46,881 bases of DNA from Geodermatophilus chilensis (GCF_002802985.1 NZ_NVPT01000017.1:1-46881), one strand, 5' to 3'; numbered from the stretch's first letter, positions 1 through 8,733 are shown. The notes: generated by a model not told the origin, from the sequence alone. Program-made: numbers and translations.

Positions 1-94
1 TGATTCTTTATACGTGTGAGTATAGATGGTACTGCATCTAAGGTGTTGTGCTTTGTGTTAACTACTATAGATCACTCCTTTATTTACTTGTTGA
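1..94. other. AT-rich contig end, probably chimeric or non-native
   Basis: Only about a third of these bases are G or C by hand count, against roughly three quarters in everything that follows, and the change is abrupt near position 95. No gene, tRNA or insertion-sequence end is recognisable. Because the opposite end of the contig carries adapter sequence, an assembly chimera is the simplest explanation. On the minus strand a short open frame (about 84-152) reads into this segment and stops at a TAA at 84-86, so the exact junction is uncertain. Confidence 0.55.
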
Positions 95-153
95 ACGCGG
101 CGACCACCGCAGTCTCCACGTAAGGAACCGGCGCCAGCGTCAGATCGAGGCGA

Positions 154-238
154 CCCGGAGAACGATCATGGACCTGCGGTGGCGACGCGCCGTCCATCGT
201 GGGTGTGTCGCCACCGCAGCTCCATGATCATCTCCGGG
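154..238. repeat. Long imperfect palindrome, GATCATGG family, copy 1
   Basis: Left arm 154-186 and right arm 207-238 are near-complementary, with about 20 bases between them. The arms share the core words GATCATGG and GGTGGCGAC. It lies 3' of the spermidine synthase-like gene, which ends at 275. A second copy with almost the same right arm is at 38098-38163, so this is a dispersed element and not a private hairpin. Transcribed, it would form a stem of about 30 bp, which could terminate transcription or protect the 3' end. Confidence 0.75.
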
Positions 239-274
239 TGCCGGGCACAGCTGGACGCGCCCGGCCCGGTCGGG

Positions 275-1825
275 TCAGCTGCCCGGCGCGGCGTACGGGG
301 TGAGCAGCTGGTCGACCGGCGCGTGGTCGTCGGTGAGCACCTCGGCGTCCCCGACGAACGCCGCCAGCTCCGCGCCGGAGGCCACCCGCCAGTCGAGGTG
401 CTGCTCACCCAGCGCGGTGCCGACCGCGTCGAGCGGCAGCGGCTGCTGCGAGGCCAGGACGACGACGTTGCCGCCGTCCTCCCCGGCCAGGACGGCGTCC
501 CGGGCGAGCAGCGCGACGTGCGGGAAGACCGCCTGCAGCGTGGCGAGCTCGGCGCGCACGAAGCCCAGCGGCGGGTGGTCGATGAGGTTGGCGACGTAGA
601 CGCCGTCGTCGGTGAGCGCGCGGTCGACCAGGCCCATCGCCTCCACCGTGGTCAGCTGCCAGGGCACCGAGAGCCCGCCGAACGCGTCGCCGACGACGAG
701 GTCGCGCTCCCCCGGCGGCTCCTGCTCCAGGCCGACGCGGGCGTCAGCGACCTCGACGCGCAGCCCGTCGGTCTCGGTCAGCCCGAGCTGCTCGCGGTCC
801 ATCGCGACCACTCCCGGGTCCACCTCGACCACCAGGCTCTCGGTGCCCGGGCGGACGGCGGCGAGGTAGCGCGGCACGGTCGCCCCGCCGCCGCCGAGGT
901 GCAGCGCCGAGAGCGGCTCACCCGCCGGCGCCATCGCGTCGGTGACCGCGGCGATCGCCCGGACGTACTCGAACTCCAGGTACGTGGGGTCGGCCAGGTC
1001 GACGTAGGAGTGCCGCAGCGTGTCGAGGACCAGCACCCGGCCGCTGTCCCGCTCGGGGTCGGCGACCACCCGCGCGCAGTGGTAGGCGGTCTCGGCCTGG
1101 CAGCGGCTGGGCGCGACCGCGGCGAGCAGCGAGCCCACCACGGCCAGCAGGAGCAGCGCCACGGGCACCCGTCCGGCGACACCGGCGGTCCGCCGCCGCA
1201 GCAGCACGCCGACCGCGATCCCCGTCAGCACGGTGACCAGGCCGGTGCCGACGAGGATGCCGCTGGTCGGGAAGACCGCGACCAGCAGGAAGCCGGTGAG
1301 GAAGGTCGCGGCGATCCCGCCGAGGGTGCCGATGCCCGACAGCCGGCCGACCACCGACCCGGTCTCGGCGAGGCTGGCCAGCTGCAGCTTGACCACCATC
1401 GGCGGCACCGCCGACAGCAGCGCCGCGGGGACGACGACGGCGACCGCGGCCAGCAGCAGCACGCTGCCGGCGTCGGCGCCCGTGAGCACCGACCCGGCGA
1501 AGCGCACCAGCGGCAGGACGGCGACCACGAGCGCGCCGCCGGCGACCAGCAGTGGCGCGATCAGCCGGTGCGGATCGGTGCGGTCGGCCAGCGCGCCGCC
1601 CATCCACGCCCCGACCGCGATGGCGGCCAGCGCGAAGCCGATGACCGCGGTGTTGGTCTGCAGGGTGATCCCGACGTAGGGCGCGATCAGCCGCAGCCCG
1701 GCGATCTCCAGCACCAGCACGGCGCCGGAGGACAGGAAGGTGACGGCAGCGGCCACCCAGTCCGGCAGCGCGTCCGGACGGGTGCGCTCCGCAGCCTCGG
1801 GCAGGGCCTCCTCGGTGCCGGCCAC
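275..1825 (-). CDS. Membrane-embedded spermidine synthase-like protein
   Basis: 516 aa. The first 220 or so residues contain about seven hydrophobic segments; the rest is a Rossmann-type spermidine synthase/methyltransferase fold with a glycine-rich loop (GGGGATVPRYL) followed by the acidic motif VVEVDP, and later GDAFGGLSVPW. This is the fused membrane/spermidine-synthase-like architecture common in actinobacteria, whose substrate is generally unknown; real polyamine synthesis is not shown here. The GTG start at 1825 lies one base after the stop of the SRAP gene, so the two are almost certainly co-transcribed. A large palindrome follows the stop codon. Confidence 0.85.
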   Translation of the reverse strand: MAGTEEALPEAAERTRPDALPDWVAAAVTFLSSGAVLVLEIAGLRLIAPYVGITLQTNTAVIGFALAAIAVGAWMGGALADRTDPHRLIAPLLVAGGALVVAVLPLVRFAGSVLTGADAGSVLLLAAVAVVVPAALLSAVPPMVVKLQLASLAETGSVVGRLSGIGTLGGIAATFLTGFLLVAVFPTSGILVGTGLVTVLTGIAVGVLLRRRTAGVAGRVPVALLLLAVVGSLLAAVAPSRCQAETAYHCARVVADPERDSGRVLVLDTLRHSYVDLADPTYLEFEYVRAIAAVTDAMAPAGEPLSALHLGGGGATVPRYLAAVRPGTESLVVEVDPGVVAMDREQLGLTETDGLRVEVADARVGLEQEPPGERDLVVGDAFGGLSVPWQLTTVEAMGLVDRALTDDGVYVANLIDHPPLGFVRAELATLQAVFPHVALLARDAVLAGEDGGNVVVLASQQPLPLDAVGTALGEQHLDWRVASGAELAAFVGDAEVLTDDHAPVDQLLTPYAAPGS

Positions 1826-1826
1826 C

Positions 1827-2573
1827 TCAGAAGAGCGCGGGCTGGTCGGCCGGGGCGGCGACCGACTCGACGCGGGCGGTCAGCTCGACGCCGTTGTGCT
1901 TGACGCTGTTGACCGCGGGGCTGACCGGGCGCAGCTCCAGCCCCTCCACCAGCTCCGGCGGGGTCGGCTCGGCCACCTCCGCGACGTCCTCCCGCGCCGG
2001 GTCGAGCCAGTCGGCCCAGCGCTCCCGCGGGAGCACCAGCGGCATCCGGTCGTGGATCTCGGTGAGCGCGCCGACGGCGGGCGCGGTGACCACGGTGCAG
2101 GTGTAGAGCCGGTCGTCGCCCTCGCCCCAGACCTCCCAGAGGCCGGCGAAGGCGAGCGCGGAGCCGTCCCGCGGGGTCATGTAGTACGGCTGCTTGCCGG
2201 GCCCGTCCAGCTTCTTGGCCCACTCGTACCAGCCGTCGGCCGGCACCAGGCAGCGGCGGGAGCGGGCCGCGCGGCGGAAGGCCGGCTTCTCGGTGAGCGA
2301 CTCGACGCGGGCGTTGAGCATCCGGTTGCCCACCGACACGTCCTTGGCCCACGAGGGCACCAGGCCCCAGCGGACGGCGCGCAGCTCCCGGTGCGTGGCC
2401 CCGGTGGGCGCGCCCTCCGGGTCGCGCTCCTTCTTGGTGCGCACGACGTAGACGTCCTTGGTCGGGGCGACGTTGTAGTCGGCCGGCAGCGGGGGCTGCC
2501 CCTCGGCGGGGACGGCCTCGAACTCCAGGACGAGGTCCTCGGGACGGCGGCTGGCGGCGTAGCGGCCACACAC
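1827..2573 (-). CDS. SOS response-associated peptidase (SRAP, YedK/HMCES family)
   Basis: 248 aa, the usual length. Proteins of this family crosslink through Cys2 to abasic sites in single-stranded DNA and shield them. The sequence begins MCGRYAAS, so Cys2 is exposed after removal of the initiator Met. Other family motifs are [18 protein letters not shown] and the catalytic-His segment [10 protein letters not shown]. The GTG start has a good Shine-Dalgarno (GGGAGG). It heads a two-gene unit with the spermidine synthase-like protein and is divergent from the aldehyde dehydrogenase across 134 bp that must hold both promoters. Confidence 0.93.
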   Translation of the reverse strand: MCGRYAASRRPEDLVLEFEAVPAEGQPPLPADYNVAPTKDVYVVRTKKERDPEGAPTGATHRELRAVRWGLVPSWAKDVSVGNRMLNARVESLTEKPAFRRAARSRRCLVPADGWYEWAKKLDGPGKQPYYMTPRDGSALAFAGLWEVWGEGDDRLYTCTVVTAPAVGALTEIHDRMPLVLPRERWADWLDPAREDVAEVAEPTPPELVEGLELRPVSPAVNSVKHNGVELTARVESVAAPADQPALF

Positions 2574-2707
2574 GGTGGTACCTCCCGGTCGAGGGCCGGC
2601 TGATGCGGTCCCCTGCGACTCTAGGCCGGGTCGGGGACGGTTCCCGGCGGTGGGAGACGGGCAGGCAGGGTCGACGTCCCGACTCCCGAGAGACGAGGAT
2701 CACGCCC

Positions 2708-4171
2708 GTGACCGCGACCCAGAACCCACCCACAGAGCACCCGAAGACCGCCAGCGAGTCCGGCGAGCGCCGCTACGCGACGGTCAACCCCTTCACCGGC
2801 CAGACGGAGCAGGAGTTCGACTTCACGCCCACCGAGGCGATCGACGGCATCATCGAGCGCGCGCACGCCGCCTACCAGGAGTGGCGGCAGCGGTCGGTCG
2901 AGGACCGCGCCACCGTCGTCCGGCGCGCCGCGGAACTCATGGACGAGCGCCGCGAGGACCTCGCGAAGCTCATCACCACCGAGATGGGCAAGCGGCACGA
3001 CGAGGCCACGGGCGAGCTCTACCTGTGCTCGATGATCCTCAAGTACTACGCCGACAACGGCCCGGGCTTCCTCGAGCCCCAGCCGATCCAGCCGCTGATG
3101 GGCAAGGGTGAGGCGGTCGTCGAGACCCGGCCGATCGGCGTCCTGCTGGCCATCGAGCCGTGGAACTACCCCTTCTACCAGGTGGTCCGCGTGGCCGGCC
3201 CGAACCTGGTGCTGGGGAACACCGTCATCCTCAAGCACGCCGAGATCACGCCGCAGTGCGCGGTGGCCATCGAGCAGCTGTTCACCGACGCCGGCGCCCC
3301 CGAGGGGGTCTTCACCAACACCTTCCTGCGCATCGCCGACGTCGAGCAGGTCATCGCCGACCCGCGCATCCAGGGCGTGACGCTGACCGGCAGCGAGCGT
3401 GCGGGCAGCGCCGTCGGCGCCCTGGCCGGGAAGTACCTGAAGAAGTCGGTGCTCGAGCTGGGCGGCAGTGACCCGTTCATCGTGCTCGACGCCGAGGACA
3501 TGGCCGCCACGGTCAAGGCCGCGACCATGGGCCGGATGCAGAACACCGGTCAGGCCTGCACCGCGTCCAAGCGGCTGATCGTCCCCGAGGAGCTCTACGA
3601 GCCCTTCGTGGAGGGCCTCGAGCAGGCGTTCTCCACCTTCTCCCCCGGCGACCCGGCCGACCCGTCGACGACGCTGGCCCCGCTGTCGAGTGAGCGCGCG
3701 GCGCAGGACCTGCACGCGCAGATCCAGGACGCGATCGACAAGGGCGCCACCGTGGTCACCGGCGGGAAGCGCCCCGAGCACGACGGCGCCTTCGTCGAGG
3801 CCACGATCCTCACCGACGTCACCCCGGAGATGCGGGCCTACCGCGAGGAGCTGTTCGGCCCCGCGGCCGTCGTCTACAAGGTCAAGGACGCCGAGGAGGC
3901 CATCGCGCTGGCCAACGACAGCGACTTCGGCCTGGGCGCCACGGTCATGAGCAGCGACCTCGACCGGGCACGGGCGGTGGCCGAGCGGCTCGAGGCCGGC
4001 ATGGTGTGGATCAACCAGCCCACCGGCTCCTCCCCCGAGCTGCCCTTCGGCGGGATCAAGCGGTCCGGCTACGGCCGCGAGCTCTCCGAGCTGGCGGTGT
4101 TCGAGTTCGCCAACCGGCGACTGGTGCGCACGGTGCCGGCGAAGAAGGCCGCCAAGCCGGTCGGCGGCTGA
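2708..4171 (+). CDS. NAD(P)-dependent aldehyde dehydrogenase, succinate-semialdehyde type
   Basis: 487 aa from the GTG at 2708, chosen because GACGAGGA lies about a dozen bases upstream and the open frame before it does not look like ALDH. The protein oxidises an aldehyde to its acid. Visible ALDH landmarks are EPWNYPFYQ, the nucleotide-binding region [13 protein letters not shown], the general-base Glu in LELGGSDPF (about residue 250), the catalytic Cys in [10 protein letters not shown] (about 284) and the C-terminal [14 protein letters not shown]. The sequence is closest in style to succinate-semialdehyde dehydrogenases, but other aldehydes are possible. The gene sits between SRAP and aroA, which are neighbours in mycobacteria. 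Confidence 0.88.
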   Translation: MTATQNPPTEHPKTASESGERRYATVNPFTGQTEQEFDFTPTEAIDGIIERAHAAYQEWRQRSVEDRATVVRRAAELMDERREDLAKLITTEMGKRHDEATGELYLCSMILKYYADNGPGFLEPQPIQPLMGKGEAVVETRPIGVLLAIEPWNYPFYQVVRVAGPNLVLGNTVILKHAEITPQCAVAIEQLFTDAGAPEGVFTNTFLRIADVEQVIADPRIQGVTLTGSERAGSAVGALAGKYLKKSVLELGGSDPFIVLDAEDMAATVKAATMGRMQNTGQACTASKRLIVPEELYEPFVEGLEQAFSTFSPGDPADPSTTLAPLSSERAAQDLHAQIQDAIDKGATVVTGGKRPEHDGAFVEATILTDVTPEMRAYREELFGPAAVVYKVKDAEEAIALANDSDFGLGATVMSSDLDRARAVAERLEAGMVWINQPTGSSPELPFGGIKRSGYGRELSELAVFEFANRRLVRTVPAKKAAKPVGG

Positions 4172-4212
4172 GCGTGCGCGGTGCGGTGTCCCCGACCGGG
4201 CAAGATGGGCGC

Positions 4213-5481
4213 ATGAGCCAGGTCTGGGCGACGCCGCACCGCGCCTCGCCGGTGGACGCCGTCGTGGCCCTGCCCGGGTCGAAGTCGCTGACGGCCCGGG
4301 CGCTGGTCCTGGCCGCGCTCGCCGACGGCCCGGGCCGGCTGGTCCGCCCGCTGCGCGCCCGCGACACCGACCTGATGGCTGCGGCACTGCGGGCCCTCGG
4401 CGTGCGGGTCGACGACGACGGCGAGGACTGGCTCGTCACCCCCGGCCCGCTGCGCGGCCCGGCCGAGGTGGACGCCGGCCTGGCCGGCACCGTGCTGCGC
4501 TTCCTGCCGCCGGTGGCCGCGCTCGCCGACGGCCCGGTGCGGGTGGACGGCGACCCGCGGCTGCGCGAGCGCCCCAACGCCGGGCTGATCGCGGCGCTGC
4601 GCGACCTCGGCGTGCAGGTGGACGACGGCGGCCGCGGCCGGGCGCCGTTCACCGTGCACGGCACCGGCCGGGTGCGCGGCGGCGCGGTGACCGTCGACGC
4701 GAGCGAGTCCTCGCAGATCGTCTCCGGGCTGCTGCTGGCCGCGGCCCGCTTCGACGAGGGCGTCGACCTGGCGCTCGCCGGCGGGGTGCCGTCGATGCCG
4801 CACGTGGAGATGACCGTGGAGTCGCTGCGCGAGCGCGGCGTCGACGTCGTCCGCACCGGGCGCGGGTGGCGGGTGGCCCCCGGCCCCGTCGCCGCGCGCG
4901 ACGAGGTGCTCGAGCCCGACCTGTCCAACGCGGCCCCCTTCCTCGCGGCCGCGCTGGTGACCGGCGGGCGCGTGACGGTCCGCGACTGGCCCCCGCAGAC
5001 CACCCAGCCCGGCGGCCGGCTGGGCGAGCTGCTCGGTGCGATGGGTGCCGACGTCGAGCGCACCGACGAGGGCCTCCGGGTCACCGGCACCGGGACGGTC
5101 CGGCCGCTGGTCGCCGACCTCGGCGAGGTCGGCGAGCTGACGCCGGTGCTGGCCGCGCTCTGCGCCCTGGCCGACGGGACCTCCCGGCTGACCGGCGTCG
5201 GGCACCTGCGCGGCCACGAGACCGACCGGCTGCAGGCGCTTGACGAGGTCCTCACGGCCGTCGGCGCCCGCGTCCAGCAGCTGCCCGACGGCCTGGTGAT
5301 CGAGCCGGGGCCGCACCGGGCGGCGCGCCTGGACAGCTACGCCGACCACCGGATGGTGCACGCCGCGGCCGTCCTCGGGCTCGCCGTCGAGGGGGTCGAG
5401 GTCCGCGACCCGGGCGCCGTGAGCAAGACGCTGCCGGACTTCGTGGACCGGTGGAACGCGATGCTGGGGGGCGAGCGCTGA
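4213..5481 (+). CDS. aroA: 3-phosphoshikimate 1-carboxyvinyltransferase (EPSP synthase)
   Basis: 422 aa. It transfers enolpyruvate from PEP to shikimate-3-phosphate in chorismate synthesis. Landmarks are PGSKSLTARALVLAAL at the N-terminus, AGTVLRFLPP, ERPNAGLIAALRDLG, SSQIVSGLLLA and the C-terminal DSYADHRMVHAAAVLGL. The ATG at 4213 has no Shine-Dalgarno; a CAAGAT hexamer ends six bases upstream, so this start may be leaderless. The stop codon at 5479-5481 overlaps a probable CTG start of rsgA. Confidence 0.95.
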   Translation: MSQVWATPHRASPVDAVVALPGSKSLTARALVLAALADGPGRLVRPLRARDTDLMAAALRALGVRVDDDGEDWLVTPGPLRGPAEVDAGLAGTVLRFLPPVAALADGPVRVDGDPRLRERPNAGLIAALRDLGVQVDDGGRGRAPFTVHGTGRVRGGAVTVDASESSQIVSGLLLAAARFDEGVDLALAGGVPSMPHVEMTVESLRERGVDVVRTGRGWRVAPGPVAARDEVLEPDLSNAAPFLAAALVTGGRVTVRDWPPQTTQPGGRLGELLGAMGADVERTDEGLRVTGTGTVRPLVADLGEVGELTPVLAALCALADGTSRLTGVGHLRGHETDRLQALDEVLTAVGARVQQLPDGLVIEPGPHRAARLDSYADHRMVHAAAVLGLAVEGVEVRDPGAVSKTLPDFVDRWNAMLGGER

Positions 5482-6497
5482 GTCCCCGCAGGCACGACTC
5501 CCGGTCGGACGAGGACGACGTCCGGGTCCGGCCCAGCCGGCGTGGCTCGCGGCCGCGCACCCGCACCCGGCCGACCCACTCCGACGCCGTCCCGGGGCTG
5601 GTGGTGGCCGTCGACCGGGGCCGGATGACGGTGCGGGTCGAGGGCCCCGACGGCGGGCCGGTCGAGGTGACCGCGATGCGCGCCCGCGAGCTCGGCCGGC
5701 ACGGCGTCGTCGTCGGCGACTGGGTGCGGCTGGTCGGCGACACCACCGGCCGGCCGGACACCCTCGCCCGCATCGTCGTCATCGAGGACCGGACGACGTC
5801 GCTGCGTCGCACCGCCGACGACACCGACCCCACCGAGCGGGTCGTGGTCGCCAACGCCGACCAGCTGGTCATCGTCACCGCGGTGGCCGACCCCGACCCG
5901 GCGCTGGGCTTCCTCGACCGCTGCGTGGTCGCCGCCTACGCCGGGGGGCTGGAGCCGCTGCTCTGCCTCACCAAGACCGACCTGGCCAGCCCCCAGCCGC
6001 TGCTCGACCGCTACGCGGGCCTGGACGTCGACGCCGTCCCGATGTCGCGGGAGGCGCCGCTGGAGCCGCTGCTGGAGCGGCTGGACGCGCGCATGAGCGT
6101 GCTGGTCGGCCAGTCCGGCGTCGGCAAGTCCACCCTGGTCAACCGGCTGGTGCCCGATGCCTACCGGGCCACCGGCGACGTGAGCAAGGTGGGCAAGGGC
6201 CGGCACACGTCGTCCTCCGCGGTGCTGCTCGACCTGCCCGGCGGCGGCACCGTCATCGACACCCCCGGCATCCGCTCGTTCGGCCTGGCGCACGTGACCG
6301 CCGAGGACGTCGTCGCGGCGTTCGACGACGTCGCCGAGGCCGCGGTCGACTGCCCGCCGGGCTGCGGACACACCGCCGAGGACCCCGACTGCGCCCTGGA
6401 CGCCTGGGCCGACGCCGGCCCGCCCGCCCGCCGGGAGCGGCTCGAGAGCCTGCGCCGCCTGCTCGACGCCGTCGGCCAGCTCGGCCCCGGCTACTAG
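5478..6497 (+). CDS. rsgA: Ribosome small-subunit GTPase RsgA
   Basis: About 339 aa. RsgA is a circularly permuted GTPase for late 30S maturation. An OB-fold is followed by motifs in permuted order: LTKTDLA (G4), VGQSGVGKSTLVNRL (G1), a GKGRHTSSSA segment (G2) and DTPGIRSFG (G3). The zinc cluster CPPGCGHTAEDPDC closes the domain. The start is unusual: the likely first codon is CTG at 5478, overlapping the aroA stop as CTGA, with GGGGGG six bases upstream. The only upstream ATG/GTG choice is the GTG at 5451, inside aroA, with a poorer context. The TAG stop lies inside the first unit of a hairpin repeat. Confidence 0.9.
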   Translation: MSPRRHDSRSDEDDVRVRPSRRGSRPRTRTRPTHSDAVPGLVVAVDRGRMTVRVEGPDGGPVEVTAMRARELGRHGVVVGDWVRLVGDTTGRPDTLARIVVIEDRTTSLRRTADDTDPTERVVVANADQLVIVTAVADPDPALGFLDRCVVAAYAGGLEPLLCLTKTDLASPQPLLDRYAGLDVDAVPMSREAPLEPLLERLDARMSVLVGQSGVGKSTLVNRLVPDAYRATGDVSKVGKGRHTSSSAVLLDLPGGGTVIDTPGIRSFGLAHVTAEDVVAAFDDVAEAAVDCPPGCGHTAEDPDCALDAWADAGPPARRERLESLRRLLDAVGQLGPGY

Positions 6498-6720
6498 AAG
6501 GACCCCGTCCTCCCCACCCTTCGCAGACTCAGGGCGGGGCCCGGGACGGGGCCAGTGGGACCCTGCAGAAGGGCCGCCGTCCTCCCCACCCTTCGCAGGC
6601 TCAGGGCGGGGCCCGGGACGGGGCCGGTGGGACCCTGCAGAAGGGCCGCCGTCCTCCCCACCCTTCGCAGACTCAGGGCGGGGCCCCGGACGGGGCCGGT
6701 GCGACCCTGCAAAGGGCCGA
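6496..6720 (+). repeat. Three tandem ~72-bp hairpin repeats starting on the rsgA stop codon
   Basis: AGAAGG words begin at 6496, 6567 and 6639, a spacing of 71-72 bases. Each unit contains CCCCGTCC and CCCCACCC, a loop around TTCGCAGRCTCA, then GGGCGGGG and GGACGGGG, so each folds into a long GC hairpin. The first unit includes the TAG stop of rsgA. Related single units lie at 17508-17619, 19097-19153, 27325-27436, 30166-30225 and 46814-46848. They probably act as transcription terminators or 3' stabilisers; there is no U tract. Confidence 0.8.
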
Positions 6721-6745
6721 CTGTCCCGCTCTCCGGAGGCGACCG

Positions 6746-7177
6746 ATGGACCAGCAGGTCCACTTCACCACCCTGGCCACCGCCGACCTCGACGCCGCCC
6801 GGCGCTTCTACGTCGACGGGCTCGGCTGGCACCCGCTGGTCGACGTCCCCGGCGAGATCGTCTTCTTCCAGATCGCGCCGGGCACGGTGCTGGCGTTCTT
6901 CGAGGCGGGGAAGTTCGCCCAGGACCTCGGCCGCGGTCCCGCGCGGCCCGAGGTCTCCGGGGTGACGCTGGCGCACAACGTGGCCGACCGGGACGCCGTC
7001 CATGCGGTCGTCGACGCCATGACCGCCGCAGGGGGCACGGTGCTCACCGCGCCGGAGGAGGGCGCCTTCGGCGGGGTCTTCCACGCGCTGGTCGCCGACC
7101 CGAACGGCGTCGTCTGGGAGGTCGCGCACAACCCGGGCTGGTCGGTCGACCCCGACGGCACCGTCCGCCTCGGCTAG
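6746..7177 (+). CDS. VOC (glyoxalase/bleomycin-resistance fold) family protein
   Basis: 143 aa, one VOC domain of two beta-alpha-beta-beta-beta modules. The N-terminal module contains HFTTLATADLDAARRFY and the C-terminal one has FHALVADPNGVVWEVAHNPGW, typical of lyase-like or dioxygenase-like VOC proteins. Its Glu and His positions could bind a metal, but the substrate cannot be read from sequence. The ATG at 6746 has GGAGGCG upstream. It follows the tandem hairpins that close rsgA, so it is probably transcribed on its own, and a palindrome lies between it and the convergent gene at 7261. Confidence 0.85.
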   Translation: MDQQVHFTTLATADLDAARRFYVDGLGWHPLVDVPGEIVFFQIAPGTVLAFFEAGKFAQDLGRGPARPEVSGVTLAHNVADRDAVHAVVDAMTAAGGTVLTAPEEGAFGGVFHALVADPNGVVWEVAHNPGWSVDPDGTVRLG

Positions 7178-7196
7178 CGCCCACCCCGACCCCGGT

Positions 7197-7260
7197 CACC
7201 GAGATGCGGACGGTGGCTGTCTCCGGCCCCGTCGAGACGACCGTCGTCGGCATCTCGGCG
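7197..7260. terminator. Long imperfect palindrome between convergent genes
   Basis: Arms 7197-7223 and 7234-7260 match at 21 of 27 positions around a 10-base loop, with the shared word GAGATGC. The right arm ends on the base before the stop codon of the minus-strand gene at 7261. Its place between convergent stops suggests a bidirectional terminator. The arms are longer and less perfect than a usual intrinsic terminator, like the palindromes at 8070, 28867 and 41946. Confidence 0.6.
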
Positions 7261-8004
7261 CTACACCCGGCCGTCGACGAAGAGTGCGTCGTCCATCGGT
7301 TCGTCGACCGCCTCGATCCGCAGGTCGTGACCGGTCCCCAGCGCCTCCGGGTCGTCGGCGAGCACGCAGACCCCCGTCTGCACGTCGAGCCGGACCCGCT
7401 GCACCTCGGGGTACGGCCCGCGGGTCGACCCGTACTCGGCCTCGTCCACCTCACGGGAACGCAGCAGCGGGCAGCAGCCGCACCGGGGCTCGTAGCGCGG
7501 CGTCGTGCGGACGTACGCCTCCCACGCCGGCCGCCCGCCGTGCGAGACCTCGGCGACCGTGTCGACGACGAGCGGGGGCCCGGCCGGCTCGCCCGGTCCG
7601 GGGCCGCGGCCGTCGGCGAGTTCGGCCGGGTCGAGCATCGCCACCCAGTGGTAGCTCTGGTACATCGGGTCGTCGTAGCAGCTGTTCCCCGGCCACGGAC
7701 GCTCGGCGACGAGCCCGTCCGGGCGCCACACCGGCCGGCGGGCGAGTCGATCGGCCGGCGTCTCCAGCCGCAGGCTGTACCCGCCGTCCACCCCGGAGAC
7801 GCCGACCCGGACGGGCCGTTCGCGAACGACCTGGAGCAGGTCGCCGTCGAGGGTCTCGACCCGCAGCACGTCCGGCCGGCGCAGCCACGCACGCACCGGC
7901 TGCTCCCGCCACGGGCCCTCGGCCCAGCGCACGGTGAAACGCAGGGTCGTCCAGCGCCACGGCGAGGACCGGGCGAGGGCACGGAAGACGTCGGCGTCGA
8001 TCAC
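7261..8004 (-). CDS. Conserved hypothetical protein
   Basis: 247 aa from the GTG at 8004; the frame upstream of it reads as noncoding. I do not recognise a family. The protein is Trp- and Pro-rich, with segments such as SSPWRWTTLRFTVRW, GNSCYDDPMYQSYHWVAML and a cysteine pair in RCGCCPLLRS. There is no signal peptide or membrane segment. Alternating hydrophobic positions (VGVSGVDGGYSLRLE) suggest a mainly beta structure. It is separated from the VOC gene by a palindrome and from the DUF2087 regulator by another, so it is probably monocistronic. Confidence 0.6.
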   Translation of the reverse strand: MIDADVFRALARSSPWRWTTLRFTVRWAEGPWREQPVRAWLRRPDVLRVETLDGDLLQVVRERPVRVGVSGVDGGYSLRLETPADRLARRPVWRPDGLVAERPWPGNSCYDDPMYQSYHWVAMLDPAELADGRGPGPGEPAGPPLVVDTVAEVSHGGRPAWEAYVRTTPRYEPRCGCCPLLRSREVDEAEYGSTRGPYPEVQRVRLDVQTGVCVLADDPEALGTGHDLRIEAVDEPMDDALFVDGRV

Positions 8005-8069
8005 CGGCCGAGTGTGGGACGTGGCCGCGGCGCGGACCACCGAGTTCTCGGCGGCCCCGCTGCGGGCAC

Positions 8070-8126
8070 CGAATGGCGACCTGTCGTGGTCACAGCGGCC
8101 GGGAGACCACGGGAACTCGCCACTCG
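8070..8126. repeat. Imperfect palindrome 3' of the DUF2087 gene
   Basis: Arms 8070-8091 and 8105-8126 match at 17 of 22 positions around a 13-base loop; shared words are TGGCGA and CGTGGTC. It lies just after the stop of the minus-strand regulator ending at 8145 and before the start of the gene at 8004. It may act as a terminator of the former. No second copy is evident in this window. Confidence 0.5.
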
Positions 8127-8144
8127 GCGTGGGGAGCGCGGTCC

Positions 8145-8702
8145 TCAGACGTCGACCCAGCCGCCGCTGCGCCAGTAGAGGCCGGCCTCGCGGGTCAGCA
8201 GCCCCTCGTCGACCAGGTAGCGGCGCAGCGCGGCGGTGTCGGGGTGCCACACCGCCAGCAGCGCGTTGACCTCGCGCTCGGGGTAGCGGACGCCGACGTC
8301 GAAGACGCGGACCAGGTGCTCGAGGACGATCCGCCGCTTGCTCTGCTGCGCCGGGATGCACACCAGCCGCCCGTCGCGCACGAACGCCGACAGGACGGCG
8401 TCCTCGGCGGGGTCGTCCGACAGCGGCTCGGGCGGCGGAGCGGCCTCGGCGGCGGCGCGGGCCGCGGCGCCGAACTGCTCGGTCAGCAGCTCCAGCTGGT
8501 GCCGGTCACGGCGGACGAGACCGGCCCGGCCCAGCCGGCGGGCGGCCAGGACGACGTCCCTGAGCGGCAGCCCGGCCGCCTCCGCGACCTCCTCCAGCGT
8601 GCCGGCGCCCAGGGCGAGGGCCGCGACGACCTTGAGCCGGGTGGGGTCGGCCAGCAGCCCGGCGATCGTCGCGGCACGCACTCCCCGACGGTATCCGCGC
8701 AT
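8145..8702 (-). CDS. ArsR-like winged-helix protein with DUF2087 domain
   Basis: 185 aa from the ATG at 8702 (GTG at 8681 is the alternative; neither has a well-spaced Shine-Dalgarno). The N-terminal 65 residues look like a winged helix (IAGLLADPTRLKVVAAL, then EVAEAAGLPLRDVVLAARRL), and the C-terminal part is a DUF2087 domain: FVRDGRLVCIPAQQSKRRIVLEHLV, then RYPEREVNALLAVWH and YLVDEGLL. A DNA-binding transcriptional regulator is likely but its targets are unknown. It is divergent from the DUF2795 gene, with 31 bp between starts. Confidence 0.82.
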   Translation of the reverse strand: MRGYRRGVRAATIAGLLADPTRLKVVAALALGAGTLEEVAEAAGLPLRDVVLAARRLGRAGLVRRDRHQLELLTEQFGAAARAAAEAAPPPEPLSDDPAEDAVLSAFVRDGRLVCIPAQQSKRRIVLEHLVRVFDVGVRYPEREVNALLAVWHPDTAALRRYLVDEGLLTREAGLYWRSGGWVDV

Positions 8703-8733
8703 CGCCCGTGGTGGACGGGGGTAGCCCGGAGTC

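Noticed and set aside
166-408. Minus-strand open frame including MIMELRWRH at the left end
   Set aside because: Its N-terminal half is the palindrome translated, and the rest is a shadow of the spermidine synthase-like gene.
275-1825. Genuine polyamine synthesis by the spermidine synthase-like protein
   Set aside because: The membrane-fused family is widespread without polyamine genes, and no decarboxylase gene is nearby. The fold is clear but the reaction is not.
2621-4387. Long minus-strand frame opposite the aldehyde dehydrogenase
   Set aside because: Its composition (Arg, Gly, Asp, His, Leu) is typical of antisense frames in high-GC DNA; the plus-strand gene has all ALDH motifs.
6496-6720. 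Tandem repeats as a CRISPR array
   Set aside because: Units are adjacent without unique spacers, they fold on themselves, and single copies occur elsewhere after stop codons. No cas gene is present.
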